Shown in pieces: positions 22,370-32,486 of a stretch of 64,000 bases of DNA. The notes under the pieces were generated by a model that was given only the letters and a program-made list of their open reading frames with translations, ran no database searches and was not told the DNA's origin. Source of the DNA: Bretschneidera sinensis (lineage: Eukaryota; Streptophyta; Magnoliopsida; Brassicales; Akaniaceae); the NCBI GenBank assembly GCA_023935145.1, contig CM043699.1:63642638-63706637 (forward strand), in the 5' to 3' direction. Position numbers and translations under genes: made by a program. The stretch's first letter is position 1; the number at the start of each line of letters is the position of its first letter.

Positions 22370-22991
22370 CTGGGGTTCCCTTCAAGTACCTCAGCAACCA
22401 CTTCATCCCAAGCCAGTGCTCCTTTTTGGGATTACTCATAAACCTATTGAGAACACTCATTCCATGAGCAATGTCAGGTCTAGTGCTTACCATGGTAAAC
22501 ATAACAGAACCAACTGCAATAGAGTAAGGGACTTTCTCCATTTCCTTCTTCTCCACCTCTGATCTTGGACATTGATCGCTGGAGAACTTGAAATGACCAG
22601 CAAGGGGAACCTTTACTGGTTTGCTATCTTCCATAGAGAATTTAGATATCATCTTCTTTATGTAGAAAGTTTGAGAGATCTTCAATCTGTTTCTCTCCCT
22701 TTCCCTGATGATACACATCCCAAGGATCTTTTGTGCATGGCCAAGATCCTTTATCTCAAACTCCTCACTGAGTTGAGCCTTCAATTTGTTTATCCTCTCC
22801 ATGCTACTCCTAACCAGCAACATGTCATCAACATAGATGAGGATGATCACCATTTCCTCAACCTTCTGCCCTTTATAGTACAAGCATGAATCATAGTAGC
22901 TTCTCATGAAACCCAAGCTGATTACAAAGGAATCAAACCTCTTATTCCATTGCCGAGGTGATTGCTTCAGGCCATAGAGAGATTTCTTCAA
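22179..22991 (-). pseudogene. Copia-2 reverse transcriptase, fused in frame to Athila LTR sequence
   Basis: The frame opens at MKKSLYGLKQSPRQWNKRFD, carries the intact RT box LIYVDDMLLV at about residues 51-60 and the region KVPLAGHFKFSSDQCPRS, and reaches HWLGMKWLLRYLKGTP. At about 22370 it enters the antisense of the truncated Athila-1 LTR and adds roughly 60 codons of non-homologous sequence. The chimera is a by-product of the deletion. RNase H is absent. The start is internal to RT; the preceding part is in the next frame upstream after a stop. Confidence 0.8.
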
Positions 22992-22994
22992 TTT

Positions 22995-23815
22995 TCACAC
23001 TAACTCTCCCTGCCTTCCTTCTTTATAGCCTTCAGGTTGCCTAATGAAAATGGTCTCATCGAGTTCTCCATGTAAGAACGCTATATTCACATCCATTTGC
23101 TCAATTTCCCAATCAAATTGAACCACCAATGCTAACACTATCTGTATCGTCTTGTACTTCATAAACGGTGAGAAGATTTCGGTGAAATCTATGCCTTCTT
23201 TTTGTGTGAACCCCTTCGCCACCAACCTAGCTTCATATCAAACTTCATCCCCTGGAGTATTCCCTTCTTTGATCTTGTAGAGCCATCTACAATCCACAAC
23301 TCTCTGATTTTCTGGTTTGGGCACCAACTCCCAAGAGTTGTTCTTCATCAGAGAATCCATTTCTTCCTCCATAGCAATCTGCCACTTTGACGAATCCTTA
23401 CACTCCATGGCATCTGTGTAAGTTTTTGGTTCAACCTCTCCTTCTATCCAAGGAGCTGCTACATTAACATCCGCAAAACCATATCTCAAAGGTGGTCTAA
23501 CAACCCTCCTTCCCCGGTCTCTTGTGAGCTGGTAGTAATTATGACTTACTGCATCAACTTTTTCTTGTTCAGCCTCTTCTTGAGTTTCTTGAGCTTGGCC
23601 TTCATTCAAGGGCTCTACCTGGTCCGAACCCTCTTGCCTCCTCCGCTCTACCTGAACCGAGTTCTCCTTGATGCGATACTCCATAATTTTCAGACTGGTT
23701 TGCTCACTAGCCCCTGCAGGGTTAGTTTTCTCCAAGTATGAAAATAATAATTCATTAAAAATAACATCCCTACTTATAATCAGTTTCATGCCCTTCTTTT
23801 ATAAGGACCACAACA
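22995..23815 (-). pseudogene. Copia-2 integrase C-terminal linker and N-terminal RT
   Basis: Two frames are present. The one at 23789-23238 holds the linker with an acidic, glutamine-rich stretch and then the RT entry MECKDSSKWQIAMEEEMDSL and VVDCRWLYKIKEG. The one at 23225-22995 continues with VAKGFTQKEGIDFTEIFSP and DWEIEQMDVNIAFLHGELDET. A stop at the codon after GDEV separates them, and another separates the second frame from the YVDD block. Unlike Copia-3 and Copia-4, this copy keeps the central RT region. Confidence 0.82.
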
Positions 23816-23929
23816 TATATCCCTTAACCCCATCACCATAGCCTAGAAATACACATTTTCTAGATCTAGGGCTAAGTTTATCCTCCTTTTGATGTGCATA
23901 TGCAGCACATCTAAAAGTCCTAAGTTTGT

Positions 23930-24945
23930 TTAATTCAGGATCTCCATGGGAGTCTTGAGCTCTAAAGCTCTAGAGGGTGATCTATTTACCAAGTATGCAG
24001 CTGTAGCCACAGCTTCTCCCCAAAAATATTTTGGTAAACTGGATCCTATTAGCATGCACCTAACCTTTTCCATAAGGGTTCTATTCATTCTTTCAGCAAC
24101 TCCATTTTGCTGAGGTGTTTTTACAACCATTATATGCCTTAGAATGCCATTTAATTCACAAAATTTATCAAAATTCTTATTGCAAAATTCTAAGCCATTA
24201 TCGATTCGTAAAGCCTTAACTACCCTACCCGTTTGAGTTTCTAGTAACTTCTTCCACACAACAAATTTATTCAAGGCATTCGATTTATTTCTAAGCAAAT
24301 AAACCCACACTCTTCTTGAATAATCATTAATTAAAAACAGAAAGTAAAAGTTACCTCCCTGTGTTGGTGTTCTTATTGGTCCCCAAAGGTCCGAATGAAT
24401 GTAGTCAAGAATCCCTTAGACTTATGCACTCCGGTGTTGAAGCTGACCCGGTGTTGCTTCCCAAGAATGCAGCTCTCACAGAAATCCAGTTTCTCTACTT
24501 TGTCTCCTCCAAGTAGACCATCCTTGCTAAAAACTTGCAAGCCCTTTTCACTCATGTGTCCCAAGAGAGTGTGCCAAAGGGCTGCTTTGTCCATCTCAGC
24601 CATCAAGCTTGCTGCTTGATCATTGATTTTTGTCTCTCCGATCATCTCATAGAGTCCGTCATTTCTTGCTACCTTGATCACTACCAAAGATCCCTTGGCC
24701 ACTTTGATCTTTCCTCCTTCTACTTTGCATGTATACCCCATGGAATCTAGCTGCCCCAATGAGATCAAATTTCTCTTCAAATCTGGAAGATACCTCACAT
24801 TTCGCAGCAGCCTTGTGACTCCATCAAACATCCTCAATTGGATGTCTCCAATCCCCCTCACTTGGCAAGAATTGTCATTCTCCAAGAAGACCCTTCCATC
24901 ATTGATCTCCTTGAAATTCTTAAACCATTCCTTATTAGGGCACAT
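23930..24945 (-). pseudogene. Copia-2 protease tail and integrase
   Basis: The frame 24945-24373 starts in the protease region (MCPNKEWFKNF), passes through VRGIGDIQLRMFDGVTRLL and holds an intact zinc region with LWHTLLGHMS and CESCILGKQH. It ends in a frameshift exactly where the first catalytic Asp is expected. The frame 24310-23930 holds the rest of the core, LRIDNGLEF (Asp) and PQQNGVAERMNR (Glu). Confidence 0.82.
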
Positions 24946-25099
24946 GTGATAAGTGCACCCGAAATCAAGAATCCACTTTTCACTGCCTTGCCTCTAGCTC
25001 ACATTTGAGCACACAACAAGAACATCATCTTGTTGTTCTCCTTTGGCAACCGAAGCTTCTCCATTGTTGGTATGGTTTCTCCTCTCATCCCAAATCCTC

Positions 25100-25862
25100 T
25101 TCTTGCAATCTTTCTTGAAATGACCCTCCTTGTTGCAATAGAAGCATCTCCTTCTTCCTCCAAGTCTTATCTTGGAATGAGATCTCCCATGACCCTGCCC
25201 TCTACCTCTTGATTTCTCCCGGTAGTTACCATGAGTGCTACTGCCATTCCGAGTTGCTGGCCTTCCTCTACGAACAGCCCATCACCACTTGATGTCTCAT
25301 TCATCTTGGCTTTGAAATCACATGCCTTTATGGAATTAATCACAATCTCCTTTGTTAAAGTATCATTTCCATACTCAATAGCATTAATCAAATTATCAAA
25401 GCAATCAGGAAGAGAATTTAACAAGATAACAGCCAATTATTCATCCGAAAATGTAATGCTACAACTATTCAAATCTTGAACTAGCTTATTAAAGACATCA
25501 AGATTATCTTGCAACTTTTTACTAGGATCCATTTTAAAAGCAAAGATTCTTTTAAGAAGATAAATCTTGTTAGGGAGAGTTTTGGTAAGAAACAACAAAT
25601 CTAGTTTCTTCCATATGACAACAGGATCTTTCGAGTCTCCGCACTCCCTTGTGACGCTATCCGACATGTGCAAGAAAATGGTGCTGTAAGCCATCTTCTT
25701 CATCTCAGTCCGCTAGTCCTCCATGACACTTGCTGGAAAAGTATCATCTTCTCCAATAGCCAAGTCCACTTTCTGTTGCATTAGAACAGCCTTGATATTC
25801 CACTTCTAAAGGGCAAAGTCCCCCTTTCCATCAAACTTCTCAACACAGAAATTTGAAACCAT
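25100..25862 (-). pseudogene. Copia-2 gag
   Basis: The start corresponds to the ATG at 25862 (MVSNFCVEKFDGK). A stop follows soon after in the DFAL stretch. The middle frame (25703-25437) and the next (25436-25167) are in register but separated by a stop after FSDE, at the same place as the stop in Copia-1. The zinc knuckle at about 25101-25151 is intact: CFYCNKEGHFKKDC. Confidence 0.82.
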
Positions 25863-26095
25863 TTTTGCGGACAAGATCCCAGATTTATGCAATACCCACA
25901 AACACTTTCTTCAACCTCAAGAACGCAGATCGAAGATGGATCTTAACACCATTCTTAAATCTACGTCAAGAACATGATCAGATCTTGATCTTTACACCAT
26001 TCTTGAATCACCCAAGAAGTTGATCTTTGATTCTTGAAGTCTTGGCTCCATCGCTGTGCTTGCTCTAATACCACTGTCCAAAGCACTGATACCAC

Positions 26096-27115
26096 TATTG
26101 GAAATCACCTTGACAAGATGCCCAGGTGGTGATCTTCTAAACACCCAAGTCTAGAATGACTTCTAGAAAAAAATACAGCAATCAAAGACAAGAACAAAAA
26201 ATCAAAGAAAGAAAGAAGACAAGCAATTGTTATCGAGGTTCGGCAATGTGCCTATGTCCCCGTGAGTTCCTCCAAACTCTTTGCACTAAATCAATGGTTC
26301 TTTACAAATACAACAACCCTCTTCAAGAATCACAAGTTCTTGAAGAAACCAAGAAGAGAAGAAAGGAAGAAGATAAGAACTAACAATGCTCTCTATCTAA
26401 TCTAGACTTCTCTCTCTTTACAACCAGCCTTACTACAATGAGTCTCTCTTGTGTTTGATCTTTTTCACTCTCACACAATTCTCTCTTATGTTACAATTTA
26501 TCTCAAAGTATGTCACAAACTTGTGTTGTTGTATATGGAAAAGTGAAGCTAGGTACCCCCTTATATAGTGCATCTACTTGTTCATTCTTGAGATTCAATC
26601 TTCACCCTTAGATCTTGATTACCACTTAACCATGGCCTTCCATCAATCCTAAGTGGTGCTATGCATTTTAACCTTGCACCCATGCACCTAAGAGTAGGTT
26701 TAAGCAAGTTGTCCATGTGTGCTTTGGTGTGCCTAGCGCCTAGGTGCTCAACAGGGGGCGGTGTGGCGCTGGGCAGAGCACACTTGCAACCCATTCTGGA
26801 TGGTGCGGCGCTGGTGGGGAGTGGTGTGGTGCTGGCATGATTTAGAGAGTCTCCATTCTGTGAGGTGCGACGCTGATGAAGGGGCAGTGCGGGGCACACT
26901 GATGCTGCCCCTTCACACAACAGTGCGCACACTTTTTCAGCTTATGTGCTGAAGTGCACACACTAGTGTGCCTACCCTTACCTTGCTCCAAAGTGATGCA
27001 CACACATGTGTACAGTCTTTTAACTTGCTTTATTTTAATACTCCAACCTTAGTTTAGACTTTAACCATCTTTGAACTATGTTTAGACATGTTTAAACCTT
27101 AGACAAATACCAACA
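26096..27115 (-). repeat. Copia-2 5' LTR
   Basis: The LTR is about 1020 bp. On the minus strand it runs from TGTTGGTATTTGTC at 27115 to CCAATA at 26096. The TATA box lies in CCCCTTATATAGTGCA near 26562. The GC-rich U3 block (26720-26930) is built on AGCGCC/GGCGCT repeats, unlike the CCGCGG type of Copia-1 and Copia-3. The PBS (GATACCA on the plus strand) is duplicated at about 26067 and 26088. Confidence 0.88.
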
Positions 27116-28218
27116 GATGCATTGCATAAATATAACCTTATGGTTGTGGTGTAAAAATTGTGCTTTCACTATGCATATGTTGAGTGATTTGAGTGAACAA
27201 GTGAGAGTAGGACTAGCCCACAAGGGGTGAAAAGATACCGAGGAAAACTTTGTAGGGAAAGGGTGAAGGGGATCCGAATGATGATGGTGGGTGACATACC
27301 AATACATGGGGAGACGTCCTTATTGTGATATGATTAGCCCAACGAGGAGCAATGAGATGAAATGAGCTGAGAGATGATCATGCATTGCATTGTATTTCAT
27401 TTTATGAGTGATGTGATTAGCCCAATTAGGGTCACATGATGTGATTGGCCTAGTGAGGGGCATATGATGTTAAATTGTGTGACGTGATGATGTTGTGCTT
27501 GTTGGTTGATTGCTTGTGATGTTGTGTGACATGATGATATTGTGCTTATTGGTTAATTGCTTGTGATGTGGAAATTGTGAGATTTGATTGTGTGATGGGT
27601 GTATAAATATACCATAATTTCATTGTGATTATAATATGGTGTATATTGCCATTATGTGATGGGAACTCTTCTTTGAATTAGAAATATGTAAGAAATATAA
27701 TGATTAAAGATTTCAAGAGATATGGAAATGACTTAAGGCCTTACGCTAATTAAATTAATGTATAATATGAATTGATAAATGGAACAAAAAAGTCAATTAC
27801 TTTGAGAAATGTGTTACTCACTGAGCTTTTTGAAGCTCAACCCCTTTTTATGTTTTATTCTCCCCATGTGATAGCTGATTATGGGAGAAAGCTCTAGTTT
27901 AGAGCTATTAGTTTAACTTTGTACAGGTGGTTTGGAAGTGACATCCTCAAAGTCGTCTTGAGTCTAAGATTTTTGTTTTAAAGATGTTGTGTACAAAAAA
28001 AGAGAAATTTAAATGTTTGTGAATTGTATGAAATTAAAGAAGTGAAGTATTAATTTTGTTGTATAAATGTGATTGTACACGGGATCATTTAATTGATTAT
28101 GTAAATTTGGATTTGTGTTATATGTCAAGATGTGTGCATGGCATTCAGGATAGGGTTCGAAGCTTAAAATGTAACGATTTTATCTCAGATAGGGCCCACC
28201 CGGGGATGGATTGTTACA
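27116..28218 (+). repeat. Gypsy-type LTR (probably Tekay/Del-like), 3' part; 5' LTR of an old element
   Basis: This block matches 49984-51054 over its whole length. It ends GATAGGGCCCACC...GGGGATGGATTGTTACA and is followed within a few bases by a tRNA-Met-like PBS, the layout of chromovirus LTRs in plants. Its 5' part was removed when Copia-2 inserted. A 47-bp unit is present twice at 27475-27568 but once in the right copy. The Tekay/Del name is an inference from the LTR end and PBS only. Confidence 0.65.
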
Positions 28219-28484
28219 TTTTTGGAATCAGAGCATAGATTTAAGGTTCTGTAGACTCTAGTTGCATGAGCATGGTATCTAAGGAGTTGGTAAATAGTCA
28301 GTTGTGAAAGGTTAGAGAGGATGTCATTGAGGAAATCAAATTTGATGTTGAAATGGGTTGTCGTAAGAGTTTTGAAAGATGAAGTAGATTGATTTCATGT
28401 TGTGTGGGATGATTTTGTGTTGTGTGAAATGATTTGATCATACTTATGAAATGTTTGCTAATATTGTTGAGAAAAATTGTGAAT
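28219..28484 (+). other. Start of the internal region of the Gypsy-type element, with PBS
   Basis: TGGAATCAGAGC at about 28223-28234 is one change from the tRNA-Met PBS and follows the LTR end. The next 250 bp are T- and G-rich with no frame I can assign. A second fragment of this region lies at 33850-33931, after Athila-3. Confidence 0.5.
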
Positions 28485-29847
28485 TGTTGTGCGTTTACTT
28501 ACCTAAATAAATAAACAAATAATAGTACTTGTTTTACTTGCAAGTGCACAAGGTAAACAGTGTAGTATAGTGTGCGAATGCAAGATCATCTCCACAGGGA
28601 TCGGTGAATTTCGATTTAGAATTATATTCACAATGTAATAGAAATAATAAAAGAGTTGATTTTGATAAAGATAAAATAATAAGGATAAAGGCGTATGGAC
28701 TTGATATCCACCACTAATTATGCTACCACAACAAAATAGTATGCCAATGCTTTACTCATGTCATGATTACCTAATGTTTGTCAACCTAAGGGCATGGTAT
28801 CTACTCTTTAAGCTATTGATCTCCCTAAGCAACAAGTTAGGCATGGTATCTACTCTAACTCTTTTCTCTCTCAAGGGATTCAACGTGGTGTATGTTGAGT
28901 TGTTCCTTAAGAGAGCATAGGATCTGTGGAAATCGACAAACACACGGGACCTAGGGCATGGTATCTACTCCCGGTTTTCCATGTTGATTAACCCAAGAAT
29001 CCGGTGTGGATATCTTTTGTTACTAATGTCAGACTCAGGACTTGGTCATCCAAATTGATCTAACTAACAAATCCATACCACATGCACATATTGATCAGAC
29101 ATATACATATGAGGAATTTAAATAAAAGCAGGTATTAATCAAGTTAAGCAACACAACATAAATATTACAAAGGGGCCAATACTAAATTTATTTAGTAAAC
29201 ATAATTAGGGCTTCAACTAAGCCCTACTAAGAATTTAATTACATATAATAAAATAAAAAGGAAAGAAGAAACCCGAAAACATTATGGAGAAGAGTCGTCA
29301 ATTCGTCTCCACGGTCTCCTTCTAGCCTCCGGCCTCCCGACCTAAAACTAAACTAAAACTAAAAGAAGATTGAAAAATAAAAGAAGGGCTTAGATTTAAG
29401 AAGTGATGATTTGTGTGTGCTTTACAGGTGTATTTATAGGGCTTGAGTAGTCCTAGAAGGCTCATGAGTTCCTAAACTTTTCTAAAATACAAAACTCTCT
29501 TATTTCCAAAATAGGGTTCTATAGTTTACTGTTCATGCCCGTACATGTGCGCTCGATCACATGCATCTTGCGCTCGATCGCAGTTCTGCGCTCGATCCTT
29601 CATGTGTGCGAACGATCGCATGTGCGCTCGATCACACATAGTAGTGCGATCGATCGCAATTTGACCAGAAGCTGCTCCAGGATTTCCAAGCTTCTTCCCT
29701 TAAGTGCCAAAACTGCTTCTTTTCTTTGAAGACCCTATAAAAATATGTGAAACACACAAATGAAGTAAAATGAACTAAATTAACATAACTAAGGACCTAA
29801 CAAATGTAAATAAGGGGGCTTAAATATGAATATTTAAGCACCTATCA
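28485..29847 (-). repeat. Athila-3 left LTR (3' LTR of the element)
   Basis: TGTTGTGCGTTTACTTACC to CACCTATCA, 1363 bp. The CGATCG cluster is at 29545-29660 and the TATA-like TATTTATA near 29445. The polypurine tract abuts it at 29850-29860. Confidence 0.93.
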
Positions 29848-31240
29848 CACCCCCAAACTTACATATTGCTAGTCCCTTAGCAATACAAAACTAAAAAATA
29901 AATGAAGAACAAAATTAAAGATAAATTCATTTCTATGATACTTAAAGATTTGGGTTGTGCATAAAACTATGATAACCGTTCATGAGTAAGCTTATAATAA
30001 AAACACATTTTTATATTGAAAAAAGATTTTTAAAAGTTCATGTTACTTACCTAAGGTTAGCTTAAGACATCGCAAGTTTGATTTGTGTGTGATGAATTAG
30101 CACATATAAGATGGGGTTTCCACATAATTTTAGTGTATAGGGTTTCGATGCCCACCTTTATCGAATTCCTTATCAAAGAGAACAAAAGTGGCATAATACT
30201 TGCTTCTTCTTTCTTTTTCTTTCATCATGTGATCTTTGCCATGTTGAGTTCCATCGAGCTTTCTATTTGACCCTTGTAACGAGTGTTTAGCCAATGACTC
30301 CTAAACCAGATGGTTTTAGGGCATTAGGTGTAAAGACACCCCTAAGGACTTACTAACTTGAATCAAAAAGGCTACAGAACTAACAAGTTTTAATGAAATT
30401 CCCACCTTTTGACGTGAACACTCAATGCTTACTGAGGCAAGAGGCCCAGTTACTCAGTGGAAACTTGTTATTGTGATCATTAAAGGCTTACTTCTCACCT
30501 TTTGACGTGAACACTCAATGCTTACTGAGGCAAGAGGCCCAGTTACTCAGTGGAAAGTATTTTTGATCACTTTTTTGCATGATGAACATTTTTCTTTATT
30601 TTTCTTATGCCAAAGTGTTCTTTTCAACATGTTATCCGATTACAGTTAGATTATGGAAACATATACAAGAGAATTATATGTCATACCCCACACAAATGTG
30701 TGTTAAATGTGTTCGTGCAAATTTGGATCAAACTCGTGAATTCTTAGGTGCCTTGAGGTAGGTAACTAAACTTTGTAAAATTCCCATTGCAAGACTATGT
30801 GTTCTAGATTTTAAGCTTACTAATGAAGTGTTATCAAATTTTTAAATCAACCAAAATTTTTGTTTACCAAAAGAACATGCATTTATCTACCTAAAAAAAA
30901 CTGGGACTTAGTGTGTGCATGTGTTTCAAGTGCGTGTGTGATAGTATCTAGTATCTCCCACTACCCCCAAACTTAAAATACACATTGGCCCCAATGTGTG
31001 TGGCATGGAAAGATCTGACCTGGGGTATGGAGAACTAGGTTGCTTGCTTTGCTTGTGACACGCCCCCAAACTTAAACTGGATGCACGCACTAAGTACCTG
31101 ACAAAGAAAAATAAATGTTGTTCCGAAAAACAAGAAATATAAATACTAGATATAGAAATATAAATATAAACAAAAGAAAAATATTAAAATGAAAAGGATA
31201 AGTCTGGGGTGCCTTCCATGAGCGCTAAGTTTAGCATCTT
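29848..31240 (-). other. Athila-3 3' non-coding region
   Basis: PPT motifs are at 29850-29860, 30964-30974 and 31063-31073. The hairpin unit has GACGTG at 30411 and 30504 (period 93). A perfect stem-loop is at 30980-30999. No gene is seen. The spacings match Athila-1 within a few bases. Confidence 0.75.
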
Positions 31241-31255
31241 CAGCCGGACCAAGCC

Positions 31256-31657
31256 TTATTTTTCCCCAAAACCAAGATTGGCAGCAGCTAGTATAGGAAG
31301 TGTCTTATTCTCTCCCATATAATCATAAGGGCAATGCTTCGGCAATTGCTTTAACTCCAAGTTAGGTGCCTGGACAATAGAAAGGAAAAAAATAATATTA
31401 GTAGGTACATGAAGTTCAAATGGATCAGTGTACTTACTTGGATGCTTTGGAGAGTCCTCTAGGAGGTGCACAGTTTCAATGATGTCTTTAGTAACATCTT
31501 CAAATTTTGGCTCGATATCTGATCCTTTGAAATAATGGGTGAGGGTGGTCTCCAAGGGATCAATATGCTGATCATGAAAAACTTGTTCAACAACACGTTG
31601 CTTTTGTTCACTTAGCTCCTTAGCCAATTGCCCCATTTGTACCTCTAGTCTTTGCAT
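31256..31657 (-). CDS. Athila-3 gag tail joined to pol linker (133 codons)
   Basis: The frame begins at MQRLEVQMGQLAKELS, the C-terminal coiled region of gag. It passes without protease into VEQVFHDQHIDPLETTLTH and then the linker EDVTKDIIETVHLLEDSPKHPSKY, QLPKHCPYDYMGENKTLP, and ends at LGFGEK with a stop. In Athila-1 the same linker leads into RT. Two separate deletions (protease; RT to integrase) are therefore needed to form it. The ORF has no enzymatic domain. It may be a relic or may be read with the gag frame upstream after a stop. Confidence 0.6.
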   Translation of the reverse strand: MQRLEVQMGQLAKELSEQKQRVVEQVFHDQHIDPLETTLTHYFKGSDIEPKFEDVTKDIIETVHLLEDSPKHPSKYTDPFELHVPTNIIFFLSIVQAPNLELKQLPKHCPYDYMGENKTLPILAAANLGFGEK

Positions 31658-31687
31658 AGCTTACTCATGCCCGGCAGTGGTTTGTTT

Positions 31688-32122
31688 TTACTGATCTAGT
31701 GAAGTCATCAATGTTGTCATTAGTTGCTGTTGTTGAGTGGTCAATTGCTTTACAAGACTCTCTAGGTCACTATTTTCTGATTTCGGCACTGGTTGGGCTG
31801 CTTGCTGGAAGTTTCTTTGCTGTCCTTGAAGATTCAAAGCATTGTGATTGTTGCTCCCTGAGAGGTTGGGGTGATGCTGCCATCTAGGATTATAGGTATT
31901 TGTATATGTATTATGCGGTCCCTCATAATTTGCTTGCTCTTGATCTGCATATAAATATAAAGGGCAAGTTTCAGAAGTGTGATTAAAACGAGAACATATA
32001 GCACATACCTGGAGTGGTTTGGCTCGCGGACTAGGTGAGATGTTTTGAGTAGTCATGGTGTTTATGAGCATATCCAGCTTCCTTTCCATAGCATTTAGGT
32101 AAGCATAACTAGCTTCCACCAT
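31688..32122 (-). CDS. Athila-3 shortened Gag with zinc knuckle (144 codons)
   Basis: The start MVEASYAYLNAMERKLDM keeps the gag initiation context (MAEQ in Athila-1, MVEA here) but jumps directly to the hinge, so the N-terminal capsid domain is deleted in frame. The knuckle CAICSRFNHTSETCP is an intact C-x2-C-x4-H-x4-C. It is followed by a region rich in Asn and Gln and by a poly-Gln patch (QLTTQQQQLM). It could bind RNA but not build a capsid. It is the only Athila gag frame in the window that reads open from its start codon through a complete knuckle. Confidence 0.7.
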   Translation of the reverse strand: MVEASYAYLNAMERKLDMLINTMTTQNISPSPRAKPLQVCAICSRFNHTSETCPLYLYADQEQANYEGPHNTYTNTYNPRWQHHPNLSGSNNHNALNLQGQQRNFQQAAQPVPKSENSDLESLVKQLTTQQQQLMTTLMTSLDQ

Positions 32123-32486
32123 TGGTGCTTCTCCTTCGAATGAATTAGTTGAAAAACTTCAGTGTAACAGTTTCAGTACGGCTTCTCGGGTACTTTCTGA
32201 AGCTTTTGCGCTCGATCGCACCAAGAACAGTGATCGATCGCACTGGGCTTGCTCTCGATCGCACAAAAGAGTGTGCTCAATCGCAATGAGGACAGAAATT
32301 CCTCCCCTGCACACTTGAACAAAAACAGAAAATGAAAAGAAGGAATAAATATGATTTTTGATAAAAATAAAAATAAAACGAAACAGAATAAAATAAAATA
32401 GAATAAAATAAAAATAAATAAAAAAACTAACGAAAATAATTCCAAAAAGAAATTTAGCACAATCCCCGGCAACGGCGCCAAAAACT
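32123..32486 (-). other. Athila-3 leader with perfect tRNA-Asp PBS
   Basis: The PBS TCCCCGGCAACGGCGCCA at 32463-32480 is identical to the 3' end of plant tRNA-Asp. CGATCGCAC motifs lie at 32205-32285. No gene is seen. Confidence 0.88.

Larger units (their letters stand above)
22370..27115 (-). mobile_element. Copia-2: minus-strand Tork-like Copia element lacking the RNase H end and the 3' LTR
   Basis: The element reads on the minus strand from its 5' LTR (27115-26096) through gag, protease, integrase and RT, and breaks off in RNase H after LRYLKGTP. The break coincides with the break in the Athila-1 LTR, so a single deletion probably joined the two. The LTR end at 27115 sits directly in a Gypsy-type LTR (27116 onward), which marks its insertion target. 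The matching TSD was lost with the deleted end. Confidence 0.88.

Noticed and set aside
22179..22991. 270-codon frame as a new fusion gene
   Set aside because: The 3' part is antisense LTR and the start is inside RT; there is no sign of conservation as a unit.
22370..27115. Target-site duplication for Copia-2
   Set aside because: One end is deleted, so no second copy can exist here.
29545..29660. CGATCG repeats as a CRISPR-like or satellite array
   Set aside because: Spacers are irregular and short, units are imperfect, and the cluster always sits at the same place in an LTR.
32463..32480. 18 bases identical to the end of tRNA-Asp
   Set aside because: There is no cloverleaf upstream. The position next to the LTR shows it is the primer-binding site, not a tRNA gene.
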